Positions 1 to 7,566 of a stretch of 12,759 bases of DNA are shown here, in pieces. Position numbers and translations under genes: made by a program. Every line of letters starts with the position of its first letter. Within the stretch, counting starts at the first letter, position 1. A model generated the notes under the pieces. The model was not told the DNA's origin. It ran no database searches and saw only the letters and a program-made list of their open reading frames with translations. Origin of the DNA: an uncultured Eubacteriales bacterium (lineage in GTDB: Bacteria; Bacillota; Clostridia; Oscillospirales; Butyricicoccaceae). The stretch covers positions 1-12,759 of the forward strand of contig CAJUGU010000115.1 in assembly GCA_910586105.1 (NCBI GenBank), written 5' to 3'.

Positions 1-9
1 GACAAAAGA

Positions 10-26
10 CACGGCTGGCTGCCGTG
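10..26. other. Short perfect hairpin upstream of the radical SAM gene
   Basis: CACGGC (10-15) and GCCGTG (21-26) form a perfect 6-bp stem with a 5-nt loop. There is no T-run after it on the + strand; on the - strand it is followed by TCTTTTG. It may end the transcript of the gene to the left, or stabilise an intergenic site in a polycistronic message. One frame is open from base 1 to a TAA at 37-39, so the first 39 bases could also be the tail of an upstream gene. Neither can be decided from this sequence. Confidence 0.3.
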
Positions 27-60
27 CCTTAAACCGTAATTATATTGTAGGAGGTTGAAC

Positions 61-978
61 ATGAAAATCGGCTTACTTGACGTGGATTCATACCACTTTC
101 CAAATCTTCCGCTTATGAAACTTTCTGCGCACCATAAAGCGCAGGGCGATACCGTTGAATGGTGGTCTGAAACCGGCTCCTATGACCGTGTTTATATGTC
201 AAAGGTATTCGATGAAACGTATACTTCTGACATCCCCGAGCCGGTCAATGCTGCTGAAATTGTCAAAGGCGGCACAGGCTATGGTCTGGAAAACCGCCTG
301 CCGGATGAGATCGAGCATACCTATCCCGATTATTCGCTCTATCCCAAACTGACGAAAGATACTGCATACGGCTTTTTAACGCGCGGGTGCTGTCGCGGTT
401 GCAGTTTTTGTATCGTTTCGGCAAAGGAAGGGCGACAATCGCGAAAGGTTGCGGATTTGTCGGAGTTTTGGAGCGGTCAGAAACACATTAAATTGCTTGA
501 CCCGAATTTGCTTGCCTGTCCCGATCATCCCGCGCTATTGGAGCAGCTTGCCGCCAGCGGCGCGTATGTAGATTTTACGCAGGGGCTGGATGCAAGATTG
601 CTGACACCGGATAATATCGCGTTACTGAATCTGGTTAAGAAATCCAACATTCACTTTGCGTGGGACTTTATGAGCGAATCTGAGGAAGTGCTGCGCGGAC
701 TGAATTTGTATTCCAATCTGACAAATAAGAAACTGCACGGAAACTACGGAACCGTTTATTGTCTCACCAATTATGGAACAACGATGGAAGAAAATTTGTA
801 CCGCGTTGCAGTGCTTGACCGCATGGGCTATAACCCGTACATCATGATTTACGATAAGCCGCACGCACCGCACGAACTGCGGCAGCTTCAGCGTTGGTGC
901 AATTCCATCCGCATCCGTAAAATGGTGCCAAAATTTGAAGATTACAGGGGAGGGATCAAAAAATGCAATACATCCTGA
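61..978 (+). CDS. Radical SAM family protein carried by a conjugative element
   Basis: Predicted 305-aa radical SAM protein. The Cys-rich signature CCRGCSFC at about residues 110-117 supplies the CxxxCxxC triad (C110, C114, C117) that would hold a [4Fe-4S] cluster and cleave S-adenosylmethionine. The first roughly 100 residues (opening MKIGLLDVDS, with a KGGTGYG motif near 69-75) resemble the N-terminal part of B12-binding-type radical SAM proteins. I see no DxHxxG cobalamin motif, so B12 use is doubtful. I chose ATG 61 because AGGAGG at 49-54 lies 6 nt upstream; an in-frame TTG at 55 sits too close to it. The gene overlaps the next one by 16 nt, so the two are very likely co-translated. Substrate unknown; a nucleic-acid or nucleotide modification is possible given its partner. 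The family call is firm, the function is not. Confidence 0.85.
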   Translation: MKIGLLDVDSYHFPNLPLMKLSAHHKAQGDTVEWWSETGSYDRVYMSKVFDETYTSDIPEPVNAAEIVKGGTGYGLENRLPDEIEHTYPDYSLYPKLTKDTAYGFLTRGCCRGCSFCIVSAKEGRQSRKVADLSEFWSGQKHIKLLDPNLLACPDHPALLEQLAASGAYVDFTQGLDARLLTPDNIALLNLVKKSNIHFAWDFMSESEEVLRGLNLYSNLTNKKLHGNYGTVYCLTNYGTTMEENLYRVAVLDRMGYNPYIMIYDKPHAPHELRQLQRWCNSIRIRKMVPKFEDYRGGIKKCNTS

Positions 979-1742
979 GTTTATCCTACGGGAAGGATTC
1001 ACTCGCCTGCCTGGGGGCGATCGAGCGGCTCAGGTGGCCGCTTGACCGCATTATCCATGCAGAAGTCTGGGCGACCGACACCATCCTTGCCGACCTTCCG
1101 CCCATGGTGGAATTTAAGGCGCAGGCCGATGAAATCATCCGGAAACGCTGGGGATTGACGGTCGAGCACGTCCGCGCCAATCAGACCGCAGAAGAACAAA
1201 TATACCACATCCGCACGCGCGGACACCGTATCGGGGAGCGTATGGGCTGGCCGATGGTGGCATTTGCAAATCACGGCTGCGAGCTGCAAAAGGCGCTCAA
1301 GGTCCGCCCTATGCAGAAATTTCAGGGGAATGCTGTTACATATTTAGGCATTGCCGCCGATGAAATCAGCCGCTTAGAAGGGTTGAGCGACACGCGTAAA
1401 AGCCCTCTTGCGGCGGCAGGCTGGACGGAAAGTATGTGCCGGAAATGGTGCGAGGAAAACGGGCTGCTTGCCCCAATTTACGAAAAAGCAGCGCGAAGCG
1501 GCTGCTGGTTTTGCCCGAGCCAGACCATTATGCAGCTCCGAAACCTGCGGCACGATCACCCGGAATTGTGGACGTTCATGCTGCGCTGGGATGCAGACAG
1601 CCCGGTTTGCTTTAAGGCGCACGGGCATCCGCTCCGCGATTACGACTGCCGCTTCCAGATGGAGGACAAGGGGCTGCTTTTGCCCGGCGATAAGGGCTTC
1701 CGCTGGTCAAAAGTGGACATACAAAAGGAGGATTCGCTTTGA
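963..1742 (+). CDS. PAPS reductase-like / adenine nucleotide alpha-hydrolase family protein
   Basis: A 259-aa protein whose N-terminus carries SYGKDS (residues 8-13), the PP-loop of N-type ATP pyrophosphatases, a superfamily that includes PAPS reductase, DndC and tRNA thiolases. GIAADEISRL at about 129-138 is a second motif typical of PAPS-reductase-like proteins. C106, C159, C163 and the pair in GCWFCP (C181, C184) could bind a metal or Fe-S cluster. Such proteins activate a substrate by adenylation or act in sulfur transfer; a role in real sulfate assimilation is unlikely inside a conjugation operon. ATG 963 has GGGGAGGG at 947-954, 8 nt away. It overlaps the radical SAM gene upstream by 16 nt and trbL-like downstream by 4 nt (TTGA), indicating one polycistronic unit. 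The actual reaction is unknown. Confidence 0.85.
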   Translation: MQYILSLSYGKDSLACLGAIERLRWPLDRIIHAEVWATDTILADLPPMVEFKAQADEIIRKRWGLTVEHVRANQTAEEQIYHIRTRGHRIGERMGWPMVAFANHGCELQKALKVRPMQKFQGNAVTYLGIAADEISRLEGLSDTRKSPLAAAGWTESMCRKWCEENGLLAPIYEKAARSGCWFCPSQTIMQLRNLRHDHPELWTFMLRWDADSPVCFKAHGHPLRDYDCRFQMEDKGLLLPGDKGFRWSKVDIQKEDSL

Positions 1743-2581
1743 ATGATAACTGGATCGTTGACAACTTAAACAATGCGCTGGAAACGTGGAACGGTAAGCT
1801 GGCGGAAATCTGGTCATTGGTCAGCCAGTCGCCGGAAACGTTCAAGGGCGGCGCGATTTGGGGCACGATCGTGAACATCCATCAGGCATTGCAGGCGGTC
1901 GGCTATGGGCTGCTGATTTCGTTTTTTGCAATGGGCGTGTTCAAAAGCGCCGCCAGCTTCCGTGAATTCCGCCGCCCGGAACAGGCGCTGCGGCTGTTCA
2001 TCCGCTTTCTTATGACGAAAGTCGCCATCAGCAGCGGCATGGAGATCATGAGCACGATTTTTACGATTTGCGGCGGCGTTGTCAGCACGATTGCCAATAA
2101 TATGGGCGCTTTGTCAGCTACGGCGGCGACGCTTCCGACCGAAATCGTTGACGCGGTAGAAGCCGTGACATTTCTGGAAAGCATCCCGCTTTGGCTGGTA
2201 TCATTCCTCGGCAGCCTATTTATAACCGTGCTCTCTTTTATCATGATTTTGACAGTGTACGGACGCTTTTTCAAGCTCTACCTGTTTACTGCGCTTGCCC
2301 CACTTCCTCTTGCCACCTTTGGAGGCGAAGGAACGTCGCAGTCCGGCAAAACTTTTATTAAAAGCTACATCGGCGTGTGCATGGAAGGCGCGGTAATCGT
2401 GCTGGCGTGCCTGATTTATTCCGCGTATCTCAGCAGCGGAACGACCGGACTGCCCAACACCGGGACGACGGCGGTCACGATGGTTTGGGCTTACCTTGGC
2501 GAAACCGTCTTTAATATGCTGATTTTGGTTGGTTTGGTTAAGGGTGCCGACCATGTTGTCAAAGAAATTTTCGGAACATAA
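1739..2581 (+). CDS. TrbL/VirB6-like conjugal transfer membrane protein (CD1112-type)
   Basis: A 280-aa polytopic inner-membrane protein of the mating channel. Hydrophobic segments are visible at about 50-70, 84-120 (probably two passes), 149-175, 180-193, 210-232 and 247-268. APLPLATFGG at about 187-196 is a motif I associate with the VirB6/TrbL-like family of Tn1549/CTn elements. By analogy with type IV secretion systems it would form part of the translocation pore together with PrgI and VirB4. The start is TTG 1739: AAAGGAGG at 1724-1731 sits 7 nt upstream, and the TTG overlaps the preceding stop as TTGA. The only nearby ATG (1743) is in another frame. The gene appears intact, but without full-length VirB4 the channel encoded here should not work. 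Confidence 0.85.
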   Translation: MNDNWIVDNLNNALETWNGKLAEIWSLVSQSPETFKGGAIWGTIVNIHQALQAVGYGLLISFFAMGVFKSAASFREFRRPEQALRLFIRFLMTKVAISSGMEIMSTIFTICGGVVSTIANNMGALSATAATLPTEIVDAVEAVTFLESIPLWLVSFLGSLFITVLSFIMILTVYGRFFKLYLFTALAPLPLATFGGEGTSQSGKTFIKSYIGVCMEGAVIVLACLIYSAYLSSGTTGLPNTGTTAVTMVWAYLGETVFNMLILVGLVKGADHVVKEIFGT

Positions 2582-2596
2582 AACTGGAGGTGCTTT

Positions 2597-2992
2597 ATGG
2601 AGGTCAAAATCCCCAAAGAAATCCAATCGTATCATGAAAGTGTGTTTTTCGGTTTGTCGTGGCGACAGTTTTTCTGTTCTGCGCTTGCGATCGGCACGGC
2701 GGTCGGACTTTATTTTCTGACACGCGGCGTGCTGGGTAAGGAGACGGCAAGCTGGCTGTGCCTGATTGGTGTGGCCCCGTTCGCGGCGGCGGGCTTTTTC
2801 AGCTACAACGGGCTGATGCTTGAAAAATTCCTCTGGACGGTTTTCAAGTCGGAGGTTTTGCTTTCAGCCCGCCGCGTTTATCGCGCAGAAAACTATTATT
2901 ATCAGCTTCTTGTCGCGCAAAACCAGAAAAAACGCAACAAAAAGGACGTAAAACACACCCGTAAAAGCAGGAGGGCAACGCATGAAGAATAA
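2597..2992 (+). CDS. PrgI-family conjugation membrane protein
   Basis: A 131-aa protein starting MEVKIPKEIQ, the typical opening of PrgI-family proteins that sit directly before virB4 in Gram-positive conjugation operons. Two membrane helices are visible at about 21-42 and 51-72. A strongly basic tail follows (from about 110, many Lys and Arg), probably on the cytoplasmic side where it could contact VirB4 or DNA. The start at 2597 is supported by TGGAGG at 2585-2590, 6 nt upstream. It lies 15 nt after trbL-like and overlaps virB4 by 11 nt. The family is thought to be the VirB3-like component that anchors the VirB4 ATPase. The length is normal and the gene looks intact. Confidence 0.85.
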   Translation: MEVKIPKEIQSYHESVFFGLSWRQFFCSALAIGTAVGLYFLTRGVLGKETASWLCLIGVAPFAAAGFFSYNGLMLEKFLWTVFKSEVLLSARRVYRAENYYYQLLVAQNQKKRNKKDVKHTRKSRRATHEE

Positions 2993-3959
2993 GTCTGTCA
3001 ACGCCAGGATCGAACGCAGCGGTTTCCATATCCCGCGCAGCGTTCAGCAGTCCATCCCCATCCGGCGCATTTATAAGGACGGTATTTTTGAAGTCGGCGG
3101 CAAGTTCAGCCAGACGTGGAAATTCACAGATATCAATTATTCCGTCGCGGGATCCGAAGCGCAGGAGGAAATGTTCAAGGCGTACTGCGCGATCATCGGC
3201 TCCCTGCCGAACGACGCGACCACGAAAATCACCATCAATAACCGCTGCCTGAACCGGCAGGAGTTTCAGCGGGCCATGATGATGAAAGCGGTTGGCGACG
3301 GCATGGACGATTATCGCGGTGAATATAACCGGATGCTGCTGGAAAAGGCGGAATCCGGGAATAATATTGTGCAAGAGAAGTACATTACAGTTTCGCTTGC
3401 ACGGAAAAATATCGAAGAAGCCCGCACCTTCTTTACCCGTGTCGGGAACGATTTCATTGCAGGCTTTGGACGGCTTTCTTCGTCGATTGTGGAGCTAGAT
3501 GCAGACGATCGCCTGCGCATCCTGCATGACTTCTTCCGCATGGATAAAAATGCAGCGTTTTCGCTGAGTTTGAAGCAGCTCATGCGGCATGGGCATGACT
3601 TCCGCGACCTGATTTGCCCGGACAGTATGCGTTTTCGCGGAAGCTACATCGAAATCGGCGAGGGTAAGGTTGCCCGCGTGCTGTTCCTGAAAAATTACGG
3701 TTCGTTTATCAAAGATACTGCAATTAAGGCTCTGACCGAGTTTCCGCGAAACCTGATGTTGTCGATCGACATCCTTCCCGTGCCGACCGATCAGGCAATG
3801 AAGGATGTGCAGAACAAAATCCTCGCCGTCGAAACCGACATTACCCGCTGGCAGCGCCGCCAGAACGACAACAACAATTTTTCCGCACAGCCGCCCTACG
3901 ATTTGACGCACCCAAATGTCAAGTACAAGACAAAAACATTTTCAAGTTTTTGCGGATGA
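2982..3959 (+). pseudogene. Truncated VirB4-like conjugal transfer ATPase (CD1110-type), N-terminal part only
   Basis: The 325-aa product matches the N-terminal domain of VirB4/TraE-type ATPases of Tn1549/CTn elements; complete members are roughly 800 aa. Family-like sequence runs to the PPYDL motif at about 304-308, after which a foreign-looking tail of 17 residues reaches a TGA at 3957-3959. No Walker A or B motif is present, so the product cannot be an active motor. The ATG at 2982 has AGGAGG at 2969-2974, 7 nt upstream, and the start overlaps prgI by 11 nt, so the 5' part is undisturbed. The break is next to a convergent recombinase cassette, which suggests insertion of another element into virB4. 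The 3' half is not in this window. A stable truncated protein with a regulatory role cannot be excluded. Confidence 0.85.
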
Positions 3960-3986
3960 TTTTGCGGCATAAGCAGGAAACAGGCT
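3904..3986. other. Junction between virB4 and recombinase cassette, candidate attachment region
   Basis: This stretch joins the last virB4-like codon to the convergent recombinase genes. It holds an imperfect dyad TGTC-AA-GTAC-AA-GACA at 3917-3932, whose centre GTAC could be the crossover core of a serine recombinase site. CAAAAAC (3931-3937) and GTTTTTG (3946-3952) form a perfect 7-bp stem. The 8-mer TTTTGCGG is repeated 12 bases apart near 3948 and 3960. AAGC and GCTT around 3971-3987 give only a weak 4-bp hairpin, so I do not call a convincing terminator despite the convergent genes. The attachment role is inferred from position and symmetry only. Confidence 0.35.
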
Positions 3987-4364
3987 TTATTTCTTTACCA
4001 TTTCAAAAATCATCTCATATACGTCCAAGTCAACCTCGCCATTCGCCGCCGTGTGGACATGAACGCCATGATTTCGCAGGGACTTCAAATGCGCAGTAAT
4101 ATTCTTCATCCCCCGGCCTAAGCGATCGAGATTATGAATCAGGAGCACATCGAGATTTCCGCATTCCGCAGCGGATAGAAATGCCTTTAAGCCGGGCCGA
4201 TCAAGTGCCAGACCGTTACCAGTATCACTGGAAAAACCAACGATTTGAAGCTCGTGCTCCTTTGCGTAAGATTCCAAACCGTGTCTCTGCATTTCAAGCA
4301 GCTCCGCGCAATTTACGCCGCCATTATCTACACGGCAGTAAATCCAGGTCCTTTTTTGATCCAT
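3987..4364 (-). CDS. Short serine-recombinase catalytic-domain protein lacking the catalytic serine
   Basis: A 125-aa protein that corresponds to the N-terminal resolvase/invertase catalytic domain alone. It opens with WIYCRVDNGG: the arginine before the usual nucleophile is present (R11), but the serine expected in YxRVS is Asp13. NLDRLGRG at about 79-86 keeps the DRLGR motif. It ends (EMIFEMVKK) where the long E-helix of resolvases would begin, so there is no DNA-binding domain. The start ATG 4364-4362 is preceded by GGAGG 7 nt away and overlaps the upstream recombinase stop by one base (TGATG), which implies translational coupling. It probably cannot cut DNA; it may dimerise with a neighbour recombinase or act as an accessory or directionality factor. 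Related short serine-less proteins occur in other clostridial elements, from memory. Confidence 0.75.
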   Translation of the reverse strand: MDQKRTWIYCRVDNGGVNCAELLEMQRHGLESYAKEHELQIVGFSSDTGNGLALDRPGLKAFLSAAECGNLDVLLIHNLDRLGRGMKNITAHLKSLRNHGVHVHTAANGEVDLDVYEMIFEMVKK

Positions 4365-5920
4365 CAGATTTCCTCCATACAAAAATCCTTCACTTTCCAA
4401 ACAATTTCAATTTGGTTGTCAGGATAAACATATACCTTCTCAATCAGCGCATCAGCCAGACCGACAGTTATGCTGCCGGATTTAATTACTTCGTGCGCCA
4501 GATCTTTTTGTACGCGTTTTGTTTTTTCGTCCGTTCTCATCTGCTCGATCTGTGTGATAACCGACGAACGAATCTGCTGTAAACGGTCAAGTTCCCGGTC
4601 AATTTCTGCTTTCTTTGCTTTATACGCATCGATAGTAATACTTTTCAGCAAAAGCTGTTCATACAGTACCTGTTTTTTATCGATACAACGTTCTATCTGA
4701 CCATTGCAGTCAGATTGTTTTGCGCGTTGAATCTCCAAAGTATTGACATTGGACAAGTCGTCCAGATTCAGGATAATCCGCGCCTGTCTGGAAAGGATTT
4801 CATAGATCATACCTTCCAACTCGCACTCCAATATTTTCGAGCCATAGCACGGGGCAGTTTCATCAGCACGGGTATGCCGACACCAAAAATAATGATTTTT
4901 ATGCGTCGTTCTCGGCATTGCGTAACGACAGCATCCACAAAACACTTTTTTGCGAAGGGGATAAACAAGAGTACTTTGCTTTGCTCGGGTATGTTTGGGA
5001 TATTGGCTCCGCACCTGCTTAAATAGTTCCATATTGATAAGTGGCTGATGATGGTTTGGGATTTTGATCCACTGGCTTTCCTCTTTTACTCGCAGACGCT
5101 TTCCTCCAATCTCGATTGACTCCCGTTTGGCAATGATGTATGTACCGGTATATCGTTCGTCCATAAGCATCGAACGAACTGTAGCCGGTGACCAGATCCG
5201 GCGCTCATGTGAAGTATTCCATGTTTTTACACCTTTTCGGGCCTTATATTCTGCTGGGGTTGGGATTCCGCGCTGAAACAATTCCTTTGCGATTCTGGAT
5301 GCTCCATATCCACTGCGCGCCAACTCAAAAATCAGCCGTACATTGGGCGCTGTCTCCTCGTCCGGTTCCATCCGCCCATTCGGGCCTTTTTGGTAACCAT
5401 ACGGGCAGCATTTACTTTGATATTCTCCACGCCGGAATTTCACGTATTTGGCGCTTTTTAATTTAATGGATAAATCGCGGCTGTAAAACTCGCTGACAAG
5501 ATATTGGAATGCAACATTGATCCCGCCGGTATCACCATGCAGCCTGCTGCTGTCGAAATCGTCATTGACAGAGATAAACCGCACTCCATAGAGCGGGAAA
5601 ACCCGCTCCATAAAGTAACCCACTTCAATGCTGTTGCGTCCAAACCGGGTAAAATCCTTGACAATAATGCAGTTGATTTTCCCCTCTCGAACCATATTAA
5701 GGAGTTCCTGCACGGCTGGACGTTCAAAGTTTGTGCCAGAAAAACCGTTATCCACAAATTCTATTGTTTCGACCGTGTTCCCGATTTCCATATTATCTAC
5801 ATATTGATGAAGAACCCGCTTCTGCGTTTCGATGCTCATGCTGCCGCTTCGACTGTCTTCATTGGAAAGCCGAATGTACAATGCAATTACATAAACCATA
5901 TGAGCCATCGCGTTATTCAT
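4364..5920 (-). CDS. Large serine recombinase 1 (third in operon)
   Basis: A 518-aa large serine recombinase. The N-terminal catalytic domain contains ALYIRLSNED with the predicted nucleophile Ser19, followed by KDFTRFGRN (about 88-96), an RxxR-type active-site motif. The central recombinase domain includes CCPYGYQKGPNG near 171-182, and a zinc ribbon is built from C328, C331, C347 and C358. A charged coiled-coil-like segment follows from about 405 to 465. All active-site landmarks are intact. I placed the start at ATG 5920: it overlaps the stop of the upstream recombinase by 8 nt and has GGAGG 9 nt before it. An ATG at 5908 is an alternative. Further upstream codons would run deep into the previous gene. 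Probably an integrase/excisionase for the surrounding element, acting with its two neighbours. Confidence 0.9.
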   Translation of the reverse strand: MNNAMAHMVYVIALYIRLSNEDSRSGSMSIETQKRVLHQYVDNMEIGNTVETIEFVDNGFSGTNFERPAVQELLNMVREGKINCIIVKDFTRFGRNSIEVGYFMERVFPLYGVRFISVNDDFDSSRLHGDTGGINVAFQYLVSEFYSRDLSIKLKSAKYVKFRRGEYQSKCCPYGYQKGPNGRMEPDEETAPNVRLIFELARSGYGASRIAKELFQRGIPTPAEYKARKGVKTWNTSHERRIWSPATVRSMLMDERYTGTYIIAKRESIEIGGKRLRVKEESQWIKIPNHHQPLINMELFKQVRSQYPKHTRAKQSTLVYPLRKKVFCGCCRYAMPRTTHKNHYFWCRHTRADETAPCYGSKILECELEGMIYEILSRQARIILNLDDLSNVNTLEIQRAKQSDCNGQIERCIDKKQVLYEQLLLKSITIDAYKAKKAEIDRELDRLQQIRSSVITQIEQMRTDEKTKRVQKDLAHEVIKSGSITVGLADALIEKVYVYPDNQIEIVWKVKDFCMEEI

Positions 5921-7565
5921 CCTCCAGCACCTCCATAATCTGCCGGAAACTGCGTTCAAAACGGAATTTGACAGATACCTCATGAGGGCGGCTGACAGTA
6001 ATGTTTTCAATCAGCTGATTTACCAGCTGGGCAGATAAAGATGTATCTTTCTCTACCGCAGCCAGACGATCCGCCAAACTGATATAATCGTTTAACTGAT
6101 TTTCAAACGATTTCCGATGCTCCTGAAGCTGCCGGACACGCTCTGCCGCGTCCTTGATTTTCTGGCTGTAGTCGGCTTTCATTTCAAGATATTCTGATTT
6201 GGTAAGGATACCCTGAACAAAGTTCTCATAAAGGCCAGCTAAAAACATCTGGTTTTTCTCGGCTTCCGCTTGCAGTCCGGATATTTCCTTATCCACAGCA
6301 GCCCTTTGCGCAGTGATTTTGGAATCATACTGTTTCAGCCGCAGCCTGTTCCCGATGACGATTTCGGCTTCACATCGGATGATGGTCAAAAGACTTTCAA
6401 ACAGCCTCCGCTCAAGGATATAGGCTCCGTTTGCGCACGTGTTTTGACCGATTATATTGTCGGCGATACAGCTGTAGCTGTAAACATACGACCGGTTATC
6501 CCGATGTCGGTTCAGTGCTCTGCCGCAGCAGCCGCAAAAAATCCTCCCTTTCAAAATATTCGGCGAGTAGGGAACCGCTTTACGTTTTTCACGATGCTTC
6601 TGCTTTGACAGCTCCAGTTTGGCATGGGCCTTTTCAAACAGTTCGCGGCTGATAATCGGTTCGTGAGTGTCGCAAACCGTAACCCATTCTCCCGAATCGA
6701 CCGGTATCTGCTTGCGCCTGACACTTTTCGTTTTCCCCTGCACCATTTTCCCGAGATACACTTCGTCAGCCAGGATCTTATTTACCGTCCAGGTCTGCCA
6801 GTGCCCGCTTCCTTTTAAATGCTGATTGTTTATAATACCAATACTTGCTAAATAATATCCGGGAGTAAGGATATCTTTTTCGTTCAGCATCCTGACAATT
6901 TGCATTATCGGAATACCATCCGCCGCCCACTCAAAAATCTGACGCACGACAGGAGCGGTATCGTCATTTACCAGAAGTTTATGGCAGTTATCCGGATCTT
7001 TTCTGTAGCCATAGGGAGGACGGCTGCCAATAAACTCGCCGTCATTTATGGCCTGCTGCTTTTGCGCACGGGTTTTCTTACCGATATCGATCGCATATGC
7101 TTCATTTATCATATTTTTGAGCGGCACGATCAGGTGATTCCCACTGTTTTCGGTATCTTCGCTGTCATATTGGTCGTTGACCGAGATAAACCGTACTTGA
7201 TGGAGTGGGAAGTATTTCTCGATATAATAGCCCGTATCAATGACATTTCTTCCCAACCGTGAAAGATCCTTGGTAACGATGCAGTTGATTTTTCCGGCTT
7301 CTACATCGTGCAGCATTTCCTGAAATGCCACACGTTCAAAAGTTTGCCCGGACACGCCATTATCCGTGTAAATCTGAACGATTTCGATGTCAGGGTACAG
7401 TGCAAGGTGTGTCTCCATGATTTGCCGCTGCGTTTCCAGCGAATCGCCGCGGCCGCCGTTAAATTCTGAGGATAAGCGGATATAAAGCGCCGCGTGCCAA
7501 ATCTTTTCGGCAGGCTTTTTTATCGGTTCGGGGGCAACCGTATTTTTTCTGCTTTTCCGTGCCAT
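5913..7565 (-). CDS. Large serine recombinase 2 (second in operon)
   Basis: A 550-aa large serine recombinase. A basic N-terminal extension of about 22 residues (MARKSRKN...) precedes the catalytic motif ALYIRLSSEF with Ser32 as nucleophile. KDLSRLGRN (about 99-107) carries the conserved arginines, PYGYRKDPDN (about 184-193) lies in the central recombinase domain, and C344, C347, C366 and C377 form the zinc ribbon. A long helical, glutamate- and lysine-rich region of coiled-coil type runs from about 405 to 500. The start at ATG 7565 is supported by AGGGGG at 7575-7580, 9 nt away, and lies one base after the stop of recombinase 3. It differs clearly in sequence from both neighbours, so the triplet is not a recent tandem duplication. 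Function inferred: DNA strand exchange at element attachment sites. Confidence 0.9.
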   Translation of the reverse strand: MARKSRKNTVAPEPIKKPAEKIWHAALYIRLSSEFNGGRGDSLETQRQIMETHLALYPDIEIVQIYTDNGVSGQTFERVAFQEMLHDVEAGKINCIVTKDLSRLGRNVIDTGYYIEKYFPLHQVRFISVNDQYDSEDTENSGNHLIVPLKNMINEAYAIDIGKKTRAQKQQAINDGEFIGSRPPYGYRKDPDNCHKLLVNDDTAPVVRQIFEWAADGIPIMQIVRMLNEKDILTPGYYLASIGIINNQHLKGSGHWQTWTVNKILADEVYLGKMVQGKTKSVRRKQIPVDSGEWVTVCDTHEPIISRELFEKAHAKLELSKQKHREKRKAVPYSPNILKGRIFCGCCGRALNRHRDNRSYVYSYSCIADNIIGQNTCANGAYILERRLFESLLTIIRCEAEIVIGNRLRLKQYDSKITAQRAAVDKEISGLQAEAEKNQMFLAGLYENFVQGILTKSEYLEMKADYSQKIKDAAERVRQLQEHRKSFENQLNDYISLADRLAAVEKDTSLSAQLVNQLIENITVSRPHEVSVKFRFERSFRQIMEVLEDE

Positions 7566-7566
7566 A

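Larger units (their letters stand above)
1..3905 (+). mobile_element. Fragment of a Tn1549/CTn-type integrative conjugative element
   Basis: Five co-directional, densely packed genes include a TrbL/VirB6-like protein, a PrgI-family protein and a VirB4-like ATPase in the order usual for the mating-channel operon of Firmicutes ICEs of the Tn1549/CTn type. Both ends are missing from view: the left end lies outside the window, and the right side is cut inside virB4 near 3905. The relaxase, coupling protein, NlpC/P60 hydrolase and integrase expected in a complete element are not in this window. The assignment to this ICE class rests on my recognition of the protein families and gene order. Confidence 0.75.

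Noticed and set aside
963..1742. Role of the PAPS-reductase-like gene in sulfate assimilation or DNA phosphorothioation
   Set aside because: No cys or dnd neighbours are present, and the context is a conjugation operon; only the superfamily assignment is supported.
2844..3374. 176-codon - strand open frame
   Set aside because: It is antisense to prgI-like and virB4-like genes, which have overlapping starts, good ribosome binding sites and recognisable sequence.
3960..3990. Bidirectional terminator between virB4 remnant and recombinase operon
   Set aside because: Only a 4-bp AAGC/GCTT stem and AT-only stems are visible, with no proper GC-rich stem plus T-run.
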